Shown here in pieces: positions 48,747 through 57,502 of a stretch of DNA of 64,000 bases (its first letter is position 1; each line of letters begins with the position of its first letter). A model generated the notes under the pieces. It was not told where the DNA came from and did not search any database. It was given only the letters and a program-made list of their open reading frames with translations. A program made the translations under genes and the position numbers. The DNA comes from Leptolyngbya sp. O-77 (lineage in GTDB: Bacteria; Cyanobacteriota; Cyanobacteriia; Elainellales; Elainellaceae), in assembly GCF_001548395.1 (NCBI RefSeq), contig NZ_AP017367.1, forward strand, positions 5,245,001 through 5,309,000, in the 5' to 3' direction.

Positions 48747-51137
48747 TTATGCCTCCCCTGGAGCGGTTGCGGGTGATTCGACCTGTCCGGGTGGATGCCT
48801 TTGTTCCGCCTGGCCGGTCTCGGTAAATGGATAGAGGTCTACTAACTCCCGCCAGATGGTTTCGTAAGTGGTTCCACCCTCACCCAGCAAAGACATCCAG
48901 GGAGCCAGATTACCGGAATTGTTTGGATCTTTGGGTTGGCACCAGGCGTTTTCAAACTCTTCTTGCAGCAAAGCTTGCTTTTCCTTATCCAGCCGCACTC
49001 GGAAGTAGCGGTAGTTAAGGATAGCTGTGTGTTTCCCCTGTTCCAGCAAACTGCGAATTTGGTAGAGTTGCGATCGCGGGAAGTCGGCTTCTTTCAGCGC
49101 TTTCGCCGTTTTCAGTAATCCACCAATTTCATGCAGCGTGTAGGGAGCACCATAGAGTTTGAGTTTCGGTTTGCCCTCAATCACCAAACCGGATTTACGG
49201 AAGTCTTCGATGCTGGAGGACAGCATTGTGACTGATTTCATTACCAGGAAGTCGATGGTGCCGCCGTAGTACTTAAAGTCTTTTTTCAGTTGCTTGGCCT
49301 TCTTCTTGGCAGATTTGAGTAGCTGGCTCACCAGCTTTTCGGCATAGTAGATGGGTGTATCTTCGGCTGTGATCAACACACCCACTGACATACTGAGTTG
49401 ACAGTGGGAGTCTGGTGCGCGGTCGGGTCGGTAACGATGGATATCTTTTTGAGGCTGTAACTCATCCCTCACCCTAAATCCTTCTCCCAAGTCGGGAGAG
49501 GGACTTTGATCTGGCTCCCCATCCCCTAGCAAAATCTGCTCGAATTGCTCGCTCAGGGTTTGGGCGATCGCCAGTGCCTTGTGGGCTGGCACAATCAGTA
49601 GGACATCATCGCCACCAATCGTCAGAATCTCAAACGGGTGTATCCATTTGCCATCCCGTCCCTGGGTTTCAGTGTCATCAATTCCCTTAAGCTGATGGGG
49701 TGAGAGATGCTGTGCCAGTGCCCGGTAGACCGAGTGTTCCGTCGCTTGCGAAACGGCTTCACTGAAGCTCTGGTATGCTTCAGGTGTTTTGATATTTTTC
49801 TGAATATATCCCCCCATGTTGTTGCCATCAGCGTAAATATAGGCAACAAATCCGGTCGGTGTGCTGGCATTACCAATTTCCCGCAGCGATCGCGCTTCTC
49901 GATGCTTCTCTTCTAGATCAGGATAGTGAGGATGTTGACAGTAGGTCAGATCTGGATGGTCACGCAGGAAATCTTCAAACTTACTCACCCAACTGGTTAA
50001 TGTTCCTGGCTTCCAAGCATCCAACCAGGTTTCTTGATCAAACCAAGCCGTATTTTGATTATCTCGCTTAGACTTTTGTCCAGCAATGCGCTTGCGGGCT
50101 AGCACATCTGAAAACCAGGGTTCACCCGGTAATTGTTTGGCTTGCTGCACCGCCGATCGCCGTTCAGTCTCGTCCCGACGCAGGTAGGGATGGGTTTCAA
50201 ACATGGGGGGATACCGCCGACTGGGGCGTTCCTCCCCTGGTATATCCTGTCCAGCCCGCCGCTGGTTAAAGCGAATAGCAAGCTGAGTCACGAGTTCGTT
50301 GAAGTTCTTGCGAGACTGGAACTGTTCAAAGGCATCGCCATCCGGTTTGCCATAGTAAGCCTTGACGAGGTCACGATCGCGGTTTTGCTGATACCACTCG
50401 TACCAGTTTGTTTGCTCGATCGGATCGTTGAGTCGTCCAAAGCGCAATTCCAGAAGCCGGAAGCGATCGCCCACAGCACAGGAATTTGCGGTTAGAGTTT
50501 CCTGGGTGTAGCGCTTCTCAATCGCATTCGCTAAATCATTCACATAGGCAGGTGGGCAGAAGGCCAGGATATTGCCGCCGGTTGAATAAATGATCAGTTC
50601 AGGAATGAGTGCCTGGGATAATCCGGCGAAGTCTTGATCCAGCCATTCACGCACCTGACTGCAATATGCTGGTTCATTCTGACATTGCTGAAACCGGGAA
50701 GATTGCTCAGCCTGGAAAAACGCTGGCAAATCAACCAGATTGATCCGATCCAACAGGGCCGATGCCCCCCGGATATCCGGCAGTTTTGCCGCTTCAAAGA
50801 CATATTGCTTAATTTTGGTGGCACCGCCATAGACCAGCCCAATCTGGGATTGCCAGAGTTGGGGATGGGTTTCTGTATATGCCTTCAGGTCTGTCAGTGT
50901 TCTGGGATAATCTAACTGATTAAGCTGGCGCGCATTCTCTAGGTGAAATCGCACTTCGGATGGCACCAGATCTGGCTGTCCGGCTCGTAAGGCCTGCACC
51001 ATTTGCTGGAGGGTCGAGAGTGGGAACTGTGGCTCGCGATCGTTCCCCCAGGCAAGACACCAGGTGATGGCAATGGTGATTTGCTTCTTACTGTCTTCCC
51101 GTTTATCAGTTTGTTCTTCGTCAAGCACACTATCCAT
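48747..51137 (-). CDS. cas10: Cas10, type III signature protein with GGDD cyclase motif
   Basis: 796 residues. N-terminal part has no HD nuclease motif (no HD pair found). Palm region: VAYIYADGNNMGGYIQKN (Asp near 437) and the cyclase motif Gly508-Gly509-Asp510-Asp511 (EILTIGGDDVLLIVPAHKA), followed by CQLSMSVGVLITAEDTPIYY and a Lys-rich helix. It should therefore make cyclic oligoadenylates but lack Cas10 DNase. Residues about 537-557 (PDQSPSPDLGEGFRVRDEL) are a translated dispersed palindromic repeat inserted in frame. Overlaps the upstream CARF gene by 8 bases. Confidence 0.92.
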   Translation of the reverse strand: MDSVLDEEQTDKREDSKKQITIAITWCLAWGNDREPQFPLSTLQQMVQALRAGQPDLVPSEVRFHLENARQLNQLDYPRTLTDLKAYTETHPQLWQSQIGLVYGGATKIKQYVFEAAKLPDIRGASALLDRINLVDLPAFFQAEQSSRFQQCQNEPAYCSQVREWLDQDFAGLSQALIPELIIYSTGGNILAFCPPAYVNDLANAIEKRYTQETLTANSCAVGDRFRLLELRFGRLNDPIEQTNWYEWYQQNRDRDLVKAYYGKPDGDAFEQFQSRKNFNELVTQLAIRFNQRRAGQDIPGEERPSRRYPPMFETHPYLRRDETERRSAVQQAKQLPGEPWFSDVLARKRIAGQKSKRDNQNTAWFDQETWLDAWKPGTLTSWVSKFEDFLRDHPDLTYCQHPHYPDLEEKHREARSLREIGNASTPTGFVAYIYADGNNMGGYIQKNIKTPEAYQSFSEAVSQATEHSVYRALAQHLSPHQLKGIDDTETQGRDGKWIHPFEILTIGGDDVLLIVPAHKALAIAQTLSEQFEQILLGDGEPDQSPSPDLGEGFRVRDELQPQKDIHRYRPDRAPDSHCQLSMSVGVLITAEDTPIYYAEKLVSQLLKSAKKKAKQLKKDFKYYGGTIDFLVMKSVTMLSSSIEDFRKSGLVIEGKPKLKLYGAPYTLHEIGGLLKTAKALKEADFPRSQLYQIRSLLEQGKHTAILNYRYFRVRLDKEKQALLQEEFENAWCQPKDPNNSGNLAPWMSLLGEGGTTYETIWRELVDLYPFTETGQAEQRHPPGQVESPATAPGEA
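49466..49531. repeat. Palindromic dispersed repeat inserted in frame in cas10
   Basis: CATCCCTCACCCTAAATCC then CTTCTCCCAAGTCGGGAGAG and a GACTTTGATCTGGCTCCCC end: the same family as the nif-junction repeats. Inserted length keeps the cas10 frame open, about 26 residues after GGDD. Confidence 0.8.
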
Positions 51138-52362
51138 TCTGTTTCACCCACTCTGCAATATGACTACCCAAATTCATCAAATCTGCTCGCCCAAAGACCG
51201 CTATTTTCTGATTTCGCGTTGCCACTTCCAGTTCCGATCGCAATGAAGCCGGATTGTGATGACAACAGACCAGCCCCACCCGCGCTTCTATGCCACCTAA
51301 CTGTCGTGCTCGCACGCTGGCTTCCATCAGCTTTTGTTTGCAGAGCGATCGCTTATCAGTGGTGGTACAGGAGAGGGCGAAGAGTTGGTAATGATGCATA
51401 AACGCCACATCAAACTCAAACTTTGCCCAGGATTGATGGGGCTTTTGGGGGTCGCCGATGTTGAAAGAAACACGGCTATCATGAATGCCGATATCAGACG
51501 CAACTTGCTGAATTTGAGACAGAACGTGGTGTTCTAGCCAAGTGCCATCTAGCCATTCGCACACTTGAGTCAGATCTCGAAATCCCTGCTTCTGTGCGGT
51601 TGGCAGCGATAGAGAGCCGTCCCTAGCTCCCAAATAGGGTTCCATGACTTTCGCTATCATAACTTCGGGTAAGCCAGTCAGGTCGATGGGGTCAAGCCCC
51701 GCCAGTTCTGCTTCTGATCGCCAGCGAGAGTATTCATTTTTGGCCACGCTACGCAACTGACGATTGCACCAGTTCCGCCAGGCTTGCGCCAAGTCTGGAG
51801 ATTGATGGAAGTGGGCGATCGCCTCTGCTGCTTCGGGCAATATTGGAGCATTAAGCGGTGGACGGTCATCCTGCCAAGACAAACCATGCAACCGGAAGAG
51901 TTGATCTAGGGAAAGATTGGGAGTCACCTTCACGCGCTGGCTAGGCTTCCCGGTTTGCTCAAGCGTCATCTCCAGGGTATTGGAATCCAGGTAGCTGAAG
52001 ACCGCCTGGGGCTGCACGGCTTCAACGGCCCGGTAGGCGTGGACTGACATCACTTTGGTGCCACCTGTGTAGTTCATGCCAATGGGTCCAGCGAGAGATT
52101 GAGCCATTTTTCCAATGGTTTGCTGAATGGCTGAAGCATCCGCCTGTCCTTTGCCCAAATCAACGCAGCGAGCAGCTTGAAGGCTGGAAAAATCTTTGAG
52201 TACCTGCGTTAGATGCTTTGCTTGGGCAGCGGTGCGTTCGGTGTGAATCAGAATCGGAGTGCCGCCTGGTTTTAGAAGGGTGAGGGCTGCTACAGCATTG
52301 GGGAGGGGATTCTCACCCATGAGCAGGAATAAATAGTCGGTTTGGTAATTGCTCAGGTTCAT
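51130..52362 (-). CDS. CARF protein of the DUF1887 (Card1/Can2-like) group with altered nuclease motif
   Basis: 410 residues from MNLSNYQTDYLFLLMGENPL (ATG at 52362, overlapping the csx3 stop as ATGA; longer frames run back through csx3). CARF blocks: PLPNAVAALTLLKPGGTPIL and GPIGMNYTGGTKVMSVHAYR. The C-terminal domain aligns with DUF1887 nucleases: DGTWLEHHVLSQIQQVASDI, then FEFDVAFMHHYQLFALSCTT, where active relatives have E-x-K in place of S-C-T. The metal-binding Asp (FDV) is kept but Glu and Lys are lost, suggesting a sensor or a different activity. Confidence 0.78.
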   Translation of the reverse strand: MNLSNYQTDYLFLLMGENPLPNAVAALTLLKPGGTPILIHTERTAAQAKHLTQVLKDFSSLQAARCVDLGKGQADASAIQQTIGKMAQSLAGPIGMNYTGGTKVMSVHAYRAVEAVQPQAVFSYLDSNTLEMTLEQTGKPSQRVKVTPNLSLDQLFRLHGLSWQDDRPPLNAPILPEAAEAIAHFHQSPDLAQAWRNWCNRQLRSVAKNEYSRWRSEAELAGLDPIDLTGLPEVMIAKVMEPYLGARDGSLSLPTAQKQGFRDLTQVCEWLDGTWLEHHVLSQIQQVASDIGIHDSRVSFNIGDPQKPHQSWAKFEFDVAFMHHYQLFALSCTTTDKRSLCKQKLMEASVRARQLGGIEARVGLVCCHHNPASLRSELEVATRNQKIAVFGRADLMNLGSHIAEWVKQNG

Positions 52363-53318
52363 CGATTTGTTCCCAGCAACGCGCTTGTCATCTGCTCCAG
52401 CAGCACCGATGGAACCGCGCAGGGGTTTCCCTGCACCCAAGGGCCACAGGTGATCTCTAACCAGGGTTTCTGTTTGTGGACGGTTTCGCACGGTTCCAGG
52501 GAACTGTGAATCACCGCCAAGCATTTGAGGTTACCCCGATCGCCACAAAACTCGTGCCAAGCGGGAATCTCCTCTGGTTTAGCGCTAATCACGATGTAGT
52601 GAGAACAGGCTTCTAGGATAGGAACCTTGGCAATGTCCACCTTGCCGCCCACGTCCACAATCACCAGCGGCTTTTGGCGGCGCAGTTGCAAGATAGCGTG
52701 GGCATGGTGGGCAAAGAAGCGGGGAGAGGACTCGCCCTTGTAGGCCAGTTTGAAGGTTTCTCGATCGGCATCGGTCGCCGTTTCAGGGAGTTCCAAAATC
52801 CAATTGCCTTCGCCGTCCCAGTTGGCCCGCTGAAGGAAGAGGTCCGGATGGGTGGGCAGCAAGGCACTAAACAACGCATGGCTAAAGACCGATTTGCCGC
52901 TGTCGGGTGGGCCCACTACCATCAGCGCTGCGCCTAGGCGGGGTCGAGTCATCGCCTTTGGCAAGGCCACCACCTGCCCAATTTGCACTTGGCGAGAATG
53001 GGTAGCCACCACCACGCCTCCTTCTAGCCGCGGATCAAAGCACGCAACCCAGGCGGTCGGGTGCAATTCGTGGACGAGGTAAGCATAGAGCCAGATGGGG
53101 GCACGCCCAGTAATCACAACGCCGCCCGTTGTATCAATGCCGCTGGGCAAGCTCAGGGTTTGCAAATCAGCAGGCGTGATGAGGCGGTCGGGGGTATTGA
53201 GGGCGATCGCCAGCGTTTGAAACCGTAGCCCCTGATAGTCTTGGGGAGCGCTGACGCTTAGCGAAATCGTAGGCGGTGAGATCGCCTGGGTGGGGGGATA
53301 TTGCAAAGATTCAGACAT
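52359..53318 (-). CDS. csx3: Csx3 (Crn3-type ring nuclease) fused to a P-loop ATPase domain
   Basis: 319 residues. Csx3 domain at about 15-115: ISLSVSAPQDYQGLRFQTLA, WLYAYLVHELHPTAWVACFD, RLEGGVVVATHSRQVQIGQV, with the histidines of the family. P-loop GPPDSGKS at 136-143 starts an AAA/kinase-like ATPase, with LVIVDVGGKVDIAKVPILEA as Walker B region. Csx3 is a ring nuclease that degrades cyclic tetra-adenylate; the fused ATPase form is known in cyanobacteria. It is the first gene of the operon, so an off-switch is made with the effectors. Confidence 0.85.
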   Translation of the reverse strand: MSESLQYPPTQAISPPTISLSVSAPQDYQGLRFQTLAIALNTPDRLITPADLQTLSLPSGIDTTGGVVITGRAPIWLYAYLVHELHPTAWVACFDPRLEGGVVVATHSRQVQIGQVVALPKAMTRPRLGAALMVVGPPDSGKSVFSHALFSALLPTHPDLFLQRANWDGEGNWILELPETATDADRETFKLAYKGESSPRFFAHHAHAILQLRRQKPLVIVDVGGKVDIAKVPILEACSHYIVISAKPEEIPAWHEFCGDRGNLKCLAVIHSSLEPCETVHKQKPWLEITCGPWVQGNPCAVPSVLLEQMTSALLGTNR

Positions 53319-53809
53319 TCAACCAGATTTGAGAAACCTCAGGAGGACAAAATGCAGCCCACCGCTGCCCCTCAGTCACTCTGGCAAAACCAAGCGCTGA
53401 GCTGGTCAAGCAGGGTTGAGTAGCTTGTGGTTTGGTTGCTATTCTTCATTATGACGAAAAGATTGAAGAGGGGTTTTCAAAGAATAGAGCACGAGCAACC
53501 TGCCACTGGTTAAAGCACAGCACATCTGACTTTTCAGAGCTTTAGGGCTAGCTAAAGTTGAGCCTTGTAGGCAAAGCATCTACTCATCCAGAGGGGCAGC
53601 ATTCTAAAGTAAAGTACCCACCAAAGCCAGGAATTCCAGCCCATTCGATACACGAAAACATGTTTTCTAACAGATAGAGCAAAGTTTTCTACGGTTCTTC
53701 ATGGGCTGTTTAGGCTTGTTCACACTCTAGCTTTAGAGTTTCCGTTTCCCGAGCGATCGCCCCTTGTTGGCCACTTCACGTTCCGGTTCTCTACCGCTTC
53801 CTGTCTGCA
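53319..53809. promoter_or_regulatory. Divergent promoter region of the cas operon and the WYL regulator
   Basis: 491 bp, AT-richer than its surroundings, without a gene. Holds the perfect 14-bp palindrome GAAAACATGTTTTC (53654-53667), the inverted pair ACTCTA-GCTT-TAGAGT (53724-53739), and the imperfect inverted CTTTAGGGCTAGCTAAAG (about 53541-53558). These are candidate operators for the adjacent WYL-type regulator. Confidence 0.55.
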
Positions 53810-55348
53810 ATGCGTTCCTTCAAGTTTCCTTATCCACCGACCCCCGCCGTCTTGCACTGGCTCAGCGGCGGCCAACTGGCAAACCGCCTAGGGCGATCGC
53901 TGCGGCTCTGGCTACTGCTCGATCGCCTCTACAGCAACCCAGCACTGCAACAAGCATTGCCCCAGCCCTTCCGTTACCAACAGCTCTGCCGCTTGCTCTA
54001 TGCCCCCAGCCACAGTTGGGCAGAAACCGTCAGCCGCCAGCAGATTACGGCCTATTGCCAAGGAACCGACTGCCTCTGTCAACAAACCGCCAGCCAGCTC
54101 ATCTTTTCCCATCCAAATGCAACCGCAATGCAGATATCGCCCCAGGCGTGGGGGGAAGCCATCTGCCACATGACAGGGCTTACCGCCTCGGCCCTGGAGG
54201 AGGAACTCGAAAAATGCCCCTTTGCAGTGACCCACCGCAGCCTGCGGGCAGACTTGGATTATCTTACTCAAGCCCAGTGGCTACAGCTAGCAGATTCGCA
54301 GATGGGCACAAAGCGCTATCTAAGAATCCCACCAGAACAGTGGCCCATCCCGCCCGCAGATCCCGTGCTGCGGACCCCTGGGCTACTGTCACGACGTGAC
54401 GGCTGGACGCTGCTGCGGGCCCTAGAGTCCATTGCATTTGTGCAGCCGCAACTCGAGGTCATCATTAATCAGTTGTGGGACGCTTTGACAGAGCGATCGC
54501 CCCAGGGTCAGCCCTCCCCCTTCCCTACCCGTGAACCCACCCGCCGCATTTTCATCCATCTCGACTACATTCTGAACGAAACCGTCCAGGAGCGGGTCGA
54601 TAGCTATCAGGCAGAACTAGAGGCTCTATGGCAAACCCCCGACGGCGGCGTGGTGCAGTTTGACTATTGGCTAGCGCGGCAGGAGCAGCAGGTTAGGGTG
54701 ACCGTTTATCCCGTGTGTTTGCACTACGCACGGCGAGCCAAGTACCTCAGCGCCTACGGGGTCGATCCGCAAGGCAACTTTGGCTGGCATAACTACCGGC
54801 TAGACCGGATTGTATCCCCGCAATTGCAAGTTTTGCCCTGGGGCGATCTGGCGGTTCCTGAGGCGTTAAAGGCGCTACGCCACGCCGGCCAGTTGCCAAC
54901 GCCAGCAGCCGTCGAGCAGGCCTTGGAAGCCGCTTGGGGGTTCAATTTCTATTTGCCCAAGGCGCTGCTGATCATGCGGTTTTCTCCCGCCTTTGCCCGC
55001 TGGTATGTGGATGAAACCGATCGCCATCCCACCTTTCACCCCCTGCCCCATCGCGCCCTGCCCCGGCTGATTCGGTTGCAGATGGCCGATACAGCAGAAC
55101 AGGCAGCCCTGCTGGACTTGGTGGCACGGCTACCAAAGGGCGATCGCTACTATTGCGGCTGGATTCGCCTGGGGGACATTAATGTAACCATGCGGCTGCG
55201 GGACTGGCGACCCAATGGCGAAGTGATTGCCCCCCTCGCCCTCCGGCAACAGATGCTCCAGGAAGCCCTCCAAGAAGTGCATTGGTATCAAGCCCATCAA
55301 GACAGTGCGGAAAACCGATCCGCTAAAACCCAAGTCAATCCTAGCTAG
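53810..55348 (+). CDS. WYL-domain-type CRISPR-associated regulator (TIGR03985 type)
   Basis: 512 residues. N-terminal helical region, then a WYL-like beta domain: FDYWLARQEQQVRVTVYPVC, LHYARRAKYLSAYGVDPQGN, GWHNYRLDRIVSPQLQVLPW. The C-terminal RYYCGWIRLGDINVTMRLRD and an EALQEVHWYQAHQ end match the C-terminal extension of TIGR03985 proteins. WYL proteins bind nucleic acid ligands and regulate cas operons in Synechocystis. Divergent from csx3; likely represses or activates both directions. Confidence 0.78.
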   Translation: MRSFKFPYPPTPAVLHWLSGGQLANRLGRSLRLWLLLDRLYSNPALQQALPQPFRYQQLCRLLYAPSHSWAETVSRQQITAYCQGTDCLCQQTASQLIFSHPNATAMQISPQAWGEAICHMTGLTASALEEELEKCPFAVTHRSLRADLDYLTQAQWLQLADSQMGTKRYLRIPPEQWPIPPADPVLRTPGLLSRRDGWTLLRALESIAFVQPQLEVIINQLWDALTERSPQGQPSPFPTREPTRRIFIHLDYILNETVQERVDSYQAELEALWQTPDGGVVQFDYWLARQEQQVRVTVYPVCLHYARRAKYLSAYGVDPQGNFGWHNYRLDRIVSPQLQVLPWGDLAVPEALKALRHAGQLPTPAAVEQALEAAWGFNFYLPKALLIMRFSPAFARWYVDETDRHPTFHPLPHRALPRLIRLQMADTAEQAALLDLVARLPKGDRYYCGWIRLGDINVTMRLRDWRPNGEVIAPLALRQQMLQEALQEVHWYQAHQDSAENRSAKTQVNPS

Positions 55349-55497
55349 ACCGCTCCTAATTGGGGAAACACGATCCAATTACGCGAAATTCCTAACCGAA
55401 CTCCTGACTAATGACGGTGTAGCAATGAGCACAAGGCCAGTTTAAAAACTGGACTACTAAAAGCCGCTACCCAAGAAGTTGGTTAGGAGTTCTAAAA

Positions 55498-56535
55498 ATG
55501 TCGCTACTGTATCTGACCCAGCAAGGTGCCAAGTTGCAAAAAAACCAGAATCGCCTGGTTCTAACGCTGCCGGAGTCCGCCTCGATTCATATCCCCGTGC
55601 AAGAAGTGGAACAGGTGATGGTGTTTGGCAATGTGCAACTGACCACCCAAGCCTTGACCACATTGCTGCTGCGGCAGGTGCCAGTTATGTTTCTGTCCCA
55701 AACGGGCAGCTATCGCGGGCACCTGTGGCGCGATCGCCACGACCACCGCGCCCAGGCGGCCCAGTTTGCCCGACTGCGAGACCCCGCGTTTCAGCTCGCC
55801 CTGGCCCGCGAAATTGTAGTCGGCAAAGCATGGAACTCGAAGCAACTTCTACTCAAGCTCAACCGCCGCCGCAACTTGGCAACAGTAGACACCGCCATCG
55901 CCCGCATTGACCGAGAAATAGAAACGGTGAACCACCTCGACCCATCGCCCGATTCCCTGCCAGACATCATCCCCAACATCCTGGAACAACTGCGAGGCTA
56001 CGAAGGGGCGATCGCCGCCCACTACTTCCCTGCCTTCGGGCAGCTCATCCTCCCGCCAGAGTTCACCCTCACCGAGCGCAACCGCCGCCCGCCCCGCGAC
56101 CCCGTCAACGCCATGCTCAGCTTTGGCTACACGCTGTTGTGTAATAACGTCCTTTCGCTGCTGATTCTAGAAGGGCTAAATCCCTACCTGGGCAACCTCC
56201 ATCGCTCCGACCGTAATGAAGCCCAGCTCGCCTTTGACCTCATGGAAGAGTGGCGATCGCCTATCGTAGACGTTCTAGTCATTGCCCTCCTCAACCAGCA
56301 AATCTTCAAACTCCACTACTTCTCCCCACCCCAGCCCAACGGCGGCATCTACCTCAACGAACAAGGCCGTCGCCGCTTTTTGCAAGCCTTTGAGCGACGC
56401 ATCATGACCCCCGTCCACCACCCCGATGCTCGAGAACCAGTTCCCTACCGCCGCGCCATCCAGCTCCAAATTCGGCGCTACAAACGCAGCCTGCTCGAAA
56501 ATATCCCCTACGAAACCTTCCGGCGCGTTACCTAA
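55498..56535 (+). CDS. cas1: Cas1, CRISPR integrase
   Basis: 345 residues. Active-site triad: Glu169 (LRGYEGAIAAHYFPAFG), His235 (YLGNLHRSDRNEAQLAFDL) and Asp247. N-terminal beta domain with HIPVQEVEQVMVFGNVQLTT. Normal length for Cas1 found with cyanobacterial type I-D/III loci. Encoded with cas2 and directly upstream of the array, so it probably serves this array. Confidence 0.95.
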   Translation: MSLLYLTQQGAKLQKNQNRLVLTLPESASIHIPVQEVEQVMVFGNVQLTTQALTTLLLRQVPVMFLSQTGSYRGHLWRDRHDHRAQAAQFARLRDPAFQLALAREIVVGKAWNSKQLLLKLNRRRNLATVDTAIARIDREIETVNHLDPSPDSLPDIIPNILEQLRGYEGAIAAHYFPAFGQLILPPEFTLTERNRRPPRDPVNAMLSFGYTLLCNNVLSLLILEGLNPYLGNLHRSDRNEAQLAFDLMEEWRSPIVDVLVIALLNQQIFKLHYFSPPQPNGGIYLNEQGRRRFLQAFERRIMTPVHHPDAREPVPYRRAIQLQIRRYKRSLLENIPYETFRRVT

Positions 56536-56643
56536 CTCCCTACAGCCACCAACCTATAACTTCTCCTTATTCCGAAGAGCCACCAACCCATACCTTCCCC
56601 TATTCCAAGAGTTGTCCCTCTATACCAACTCCTCACCCCCCTT

Positions 56644-56919
56644 ATGCTAACCCTCATCGTCTACGACATCCCTGACAATCGCCGTCGCCACAGGCTTTCC
56701 AAACTCCTCGAAGGCTACGGACGGCGTGTCCAAGAAAGTGTATTCGAGTGCTTCCTAACTCAACTAGAAATGGAACGCCTATTTCAACAGGTCGCTGCCA
56801 GAATGAATCCCGCCGTAGACAACGTGCGGTTTTACTGGATTCCGCCCCAAGCAGTGGCAAAGACGCGAACCATCGGCAGCGACAAGCCCAAACCGCCACC
56901 CTCAGCCTATATCTTCTAA
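56644..56919 (+). CDS. cas2: Cas2, CRISPR adaptation protein
   Basis: 91 residues. MLTLIVYDIPDNRRRHRLSK with conserved Asp8, GYGRRVQESVFECFL, and DNVRFYWIPPQAVAKTRTIG. Ferredoxin-like fold that pairs with Cas1. Starts 108 bp after cas1 in a C-rich gap. Confidence 0.95.
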   Translation: MLTLIVYDIPDNRRRHRLSKLLEGYGRRVQESVFECFLTQLEMERLFQQVAARMNPAVDNVRFYWIPPQAVAKTRTIGSDKPKPPPSAYIF

Positions 56920-56932
56920 CAAGGGGAAAAGC

Positions 56933-57262
56933 TGGGAAGAGGGAAGAACGAAGAACAAAAAACGAAAAACGAAAAACGAAAAACGAAAAACGAAAATCCC
57001 CAGCCTCCACCAGCCCCCTGCCCATAATCTCCTCCTCCGCCCTCCCTCATCGCTCTTCCCTCTTCCCTCTTCGTTCTTCGCTCTTCGTTCTTCCCTCTTC
57101 CCTCCTCGTTCTTCCCTCCTCGTTCTTCCCTCTTCCCTCCTCGTTCTTCCCTCTTCGTTCTTCGTTCTTCCCTCTTCCCTCTTCGTTCTTCGTTCTTCCC
57201 TCTTCCCTCTTCCCTCTTCGTTCTTCGCTCTTCGTTCTTCCCTCTTCGTTCTTCCCTCTTCG
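56933..57262. repeat. Heptanucleotide minisatellite between cas2 and the CRISPR leader
   Basis: 56956-56996 is about six copies of AAAAACG; 57051-57262 is about 30 heptamers of the types CTCTTCC, CTCTTCG, TTCTTCG and TTCTTCC. The purine run at 56936-56957 (GAAGAGGGAAGAACGAAGAA) is complementary to the pyrimidine tract, so long hairpins can form. No gene is credible here; the long open frames are composition artefacts. Confidence 0.8.
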
Positions 57263-57282
57263 AGAATCTCGACAACTGCAAA

Positions 57283-57502
57283 AATTGCAGCTATTCTAAG
57301 TGATTAGCAACCCACGAAGGTGGCACGAACCTTGAAAACTGCATAAACTCGTTAACCATCGTGGATTGCTTGCACCACAGCGGTTTCAAGCAATCCTTTG
57401 AAAAGTTTCCTAGGGTTCAGGAACAAGATTTTGTCACGGAGGTAAACCTTCGTGGTTTTTCGTTCCAGAATCCCTTCGGGATAAAGCTTCTGGGAAAGAG
57501 GC
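57283..57502 (+). promoter_or_regulatory. CRISPR leader
   Basis: 220 bp between the minisatellite and the first repeat, AT-richer than its surroundings. Contains a perfect hairpin GGATTGCTTG / CAAGCAATCC (57363-57372, 57387-57396) and a small ATCCC/GGGAT hairpin near 57470. Position next to cas1-cas2 and the repeat's GAAAC end both place the leader on this side. Confidence 0.75.

Noticed and set aside
56748..57299. 183-codon plus and 121-codon minus frames downstream of cas2
   Set aside because: Low-complexity translation of the heptanucleotide minisatellite.
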